Source of the DNA: Tritonibacter horizontis
Lineage (GTDB): Bacteria > Pseudomonadota > Alphaproteobacteria > Rhodobacterales > Rhodobacteraceae
Length of the DNA stretch: 64,000 nt
Assembly: GCF_001518015.1 (NCBI RefSeq)
Contig: NZ_LPUY01000052.1
Coordinates: 1 to 64,000, forward strand
Reading direction: 5' to 3'
Shown piece after piece: positions 63,676-64,000 of the stretch. Under the pieces are notes generated by a model that searched no databases, was not told the origin of the DNA, and worked only from the letters and a program-made list of their open reading frames with translations. Every line of letters begins with the position of its first letter. Position 1 is the stretch's first letter. The position numbers and the translations under genes were made by a program.

Positions 63676-64000
63676 TCAATCGGTCTTGGGGAACTGCAAG
63701 GCCAAAGGGTTTGCGCGCTTCGTCGCCAGATCGAAGCGGATGACGCCGAGAGGGGTTCCGTCCGAGGCCCGCACGACGGCGCGGTGGTTGGCAATCTGAT
63801 GCAGGACCGCGTCGTAGACCAACGTCAGGGTCTGGCTGGGGTCGGCTAGAACCGACGCCGTCACCTCGACCTCCTCGTACGCGCCGACGTCCGGGTCATC
63901 CTCGCGCAGCAGCCGGACCTGGTCGAGAGCGACGGGGAGCGAGTTGCCGTCCGCCGAGAGAAGCTTCACATGCGCTCCGAAATACGCGCCGACAGCTTCC
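63676..64000 (-). CDS. Partial protein, possibly the N-terminal domain of a HupE/UreJ-like protein
   Basis: The frame is open from the window edge to a stop at 63676, giving at least 107 codons; its start lies beyond the window. A GTG at 63969 is an internal possibility. LTLVYDAVLHQIANHRAVVR and PLGVIRFD resemble the extracytoplasmic N-terminal domain that precedes the membrane part of HupE/UreJ-type proteins. Here the protein ends before any membrane segment, so it may be truncated. Low confidence in function. Confidence 0.5.
   Translation of the reverse strand, partial: EAVGAYFGAHVKLLSADGNSLPVALDQVRLLREDDPDVGAYEEVEVTASVLADPSQTLTLVYDAVLHQIANHRAVVRASDGTPLGVIRFDLATKRANPLALQFPKTD

Noticed and set aside
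63422-63799. 125-codon plus-strand frame
   Set aside because: It runs through the 116-nt repeat and the antisense of the edge gene, and lacks coding character.

Overview
The window reads as chromosomal DNA of a roseobacter-type alphaproteobacterium (Rhodobacterales). The signs are high GC, a complete agl-type alpha-glucoside operon, a liv operon carrying an acyl-CoA ligase gene, prkA-yeaH-spoVR, glutathione-dependent formaldehyde dehydrogenase, and possible CtrA-type TTAA-N7-TTAA sites. This placement comes from gene content only.

Layout. (1) 89-2674, minus: 5-oxoprolinase pxpB-pxpC-pxpA. (2) 3289-9158, minus: a six-gene surface-sugar operon with two glycosyltransferases, an SDR, a ColD-type dehydratase, gmd and an fcl/colC-like gene. 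Together these suggest a GDP-linked 3,6-dideoxyhexose such as colitose. (3) tRNA-Gln(UUG), then a large transcriptional regulator with winged-helix, TolB-like and TPR parts. (4) 11908-18541, minus: livHMGF, an AMP-forming acyl-CoA ligase and livK. (5) A PHP-domain protein, a CueR-like regulator and divergent class III alcohol dehydrogenase. (6) 22149-26942, minus: prkA, yeaH, spoVR. (7) 27679-35410, plus: a BapA-like secreted protein with five Ig-like repeats and its complete type I secretion system, facing a trypsin-like protease gene. (8) 36775-45856: aglEFGAK divergent from aglR and a GH1 beta-glucosidase gene, with two near-identical palindromic operators in the divergent gap. (9) 45980-51613: a polyamine-type ABC transporter with an Asp/Glu/hydantoin racemase and a divergent GntR/FCD regulator with a palindromic operator. 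(10) 51739-55602: a FecBCD-type metal-chelate importer divergent from a SAM methyltransferase. (11) 55939-59979: a protein of unknown function coupled to a sugar-nucleotide epimerase, then an MFS transporter.

From about 59,980 to the end the DNA changes character. It holds an integrase fragment, a frameshifted type I restriction methylase fragment, two small lower-GC exported proteins, four copies of a 45-nt dispersed repeat (two of them inside a 116-nt repeat) and a probable truncated gene at the right edge. It looks like a decayed integration site.

The most unusual items are: the ColD-type enzyme with His replacing the PLP lysine; the adhesin/T1SS locus with an in-operon hairpin, an extended ATPase N-terminus and an adjacent protease; the importer/methyltransferase pair; the unknown protein coupled to an epimerase; and the repeat family at the right end. 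I found no CRISPR array, intact prophage or complete insertion sequence.
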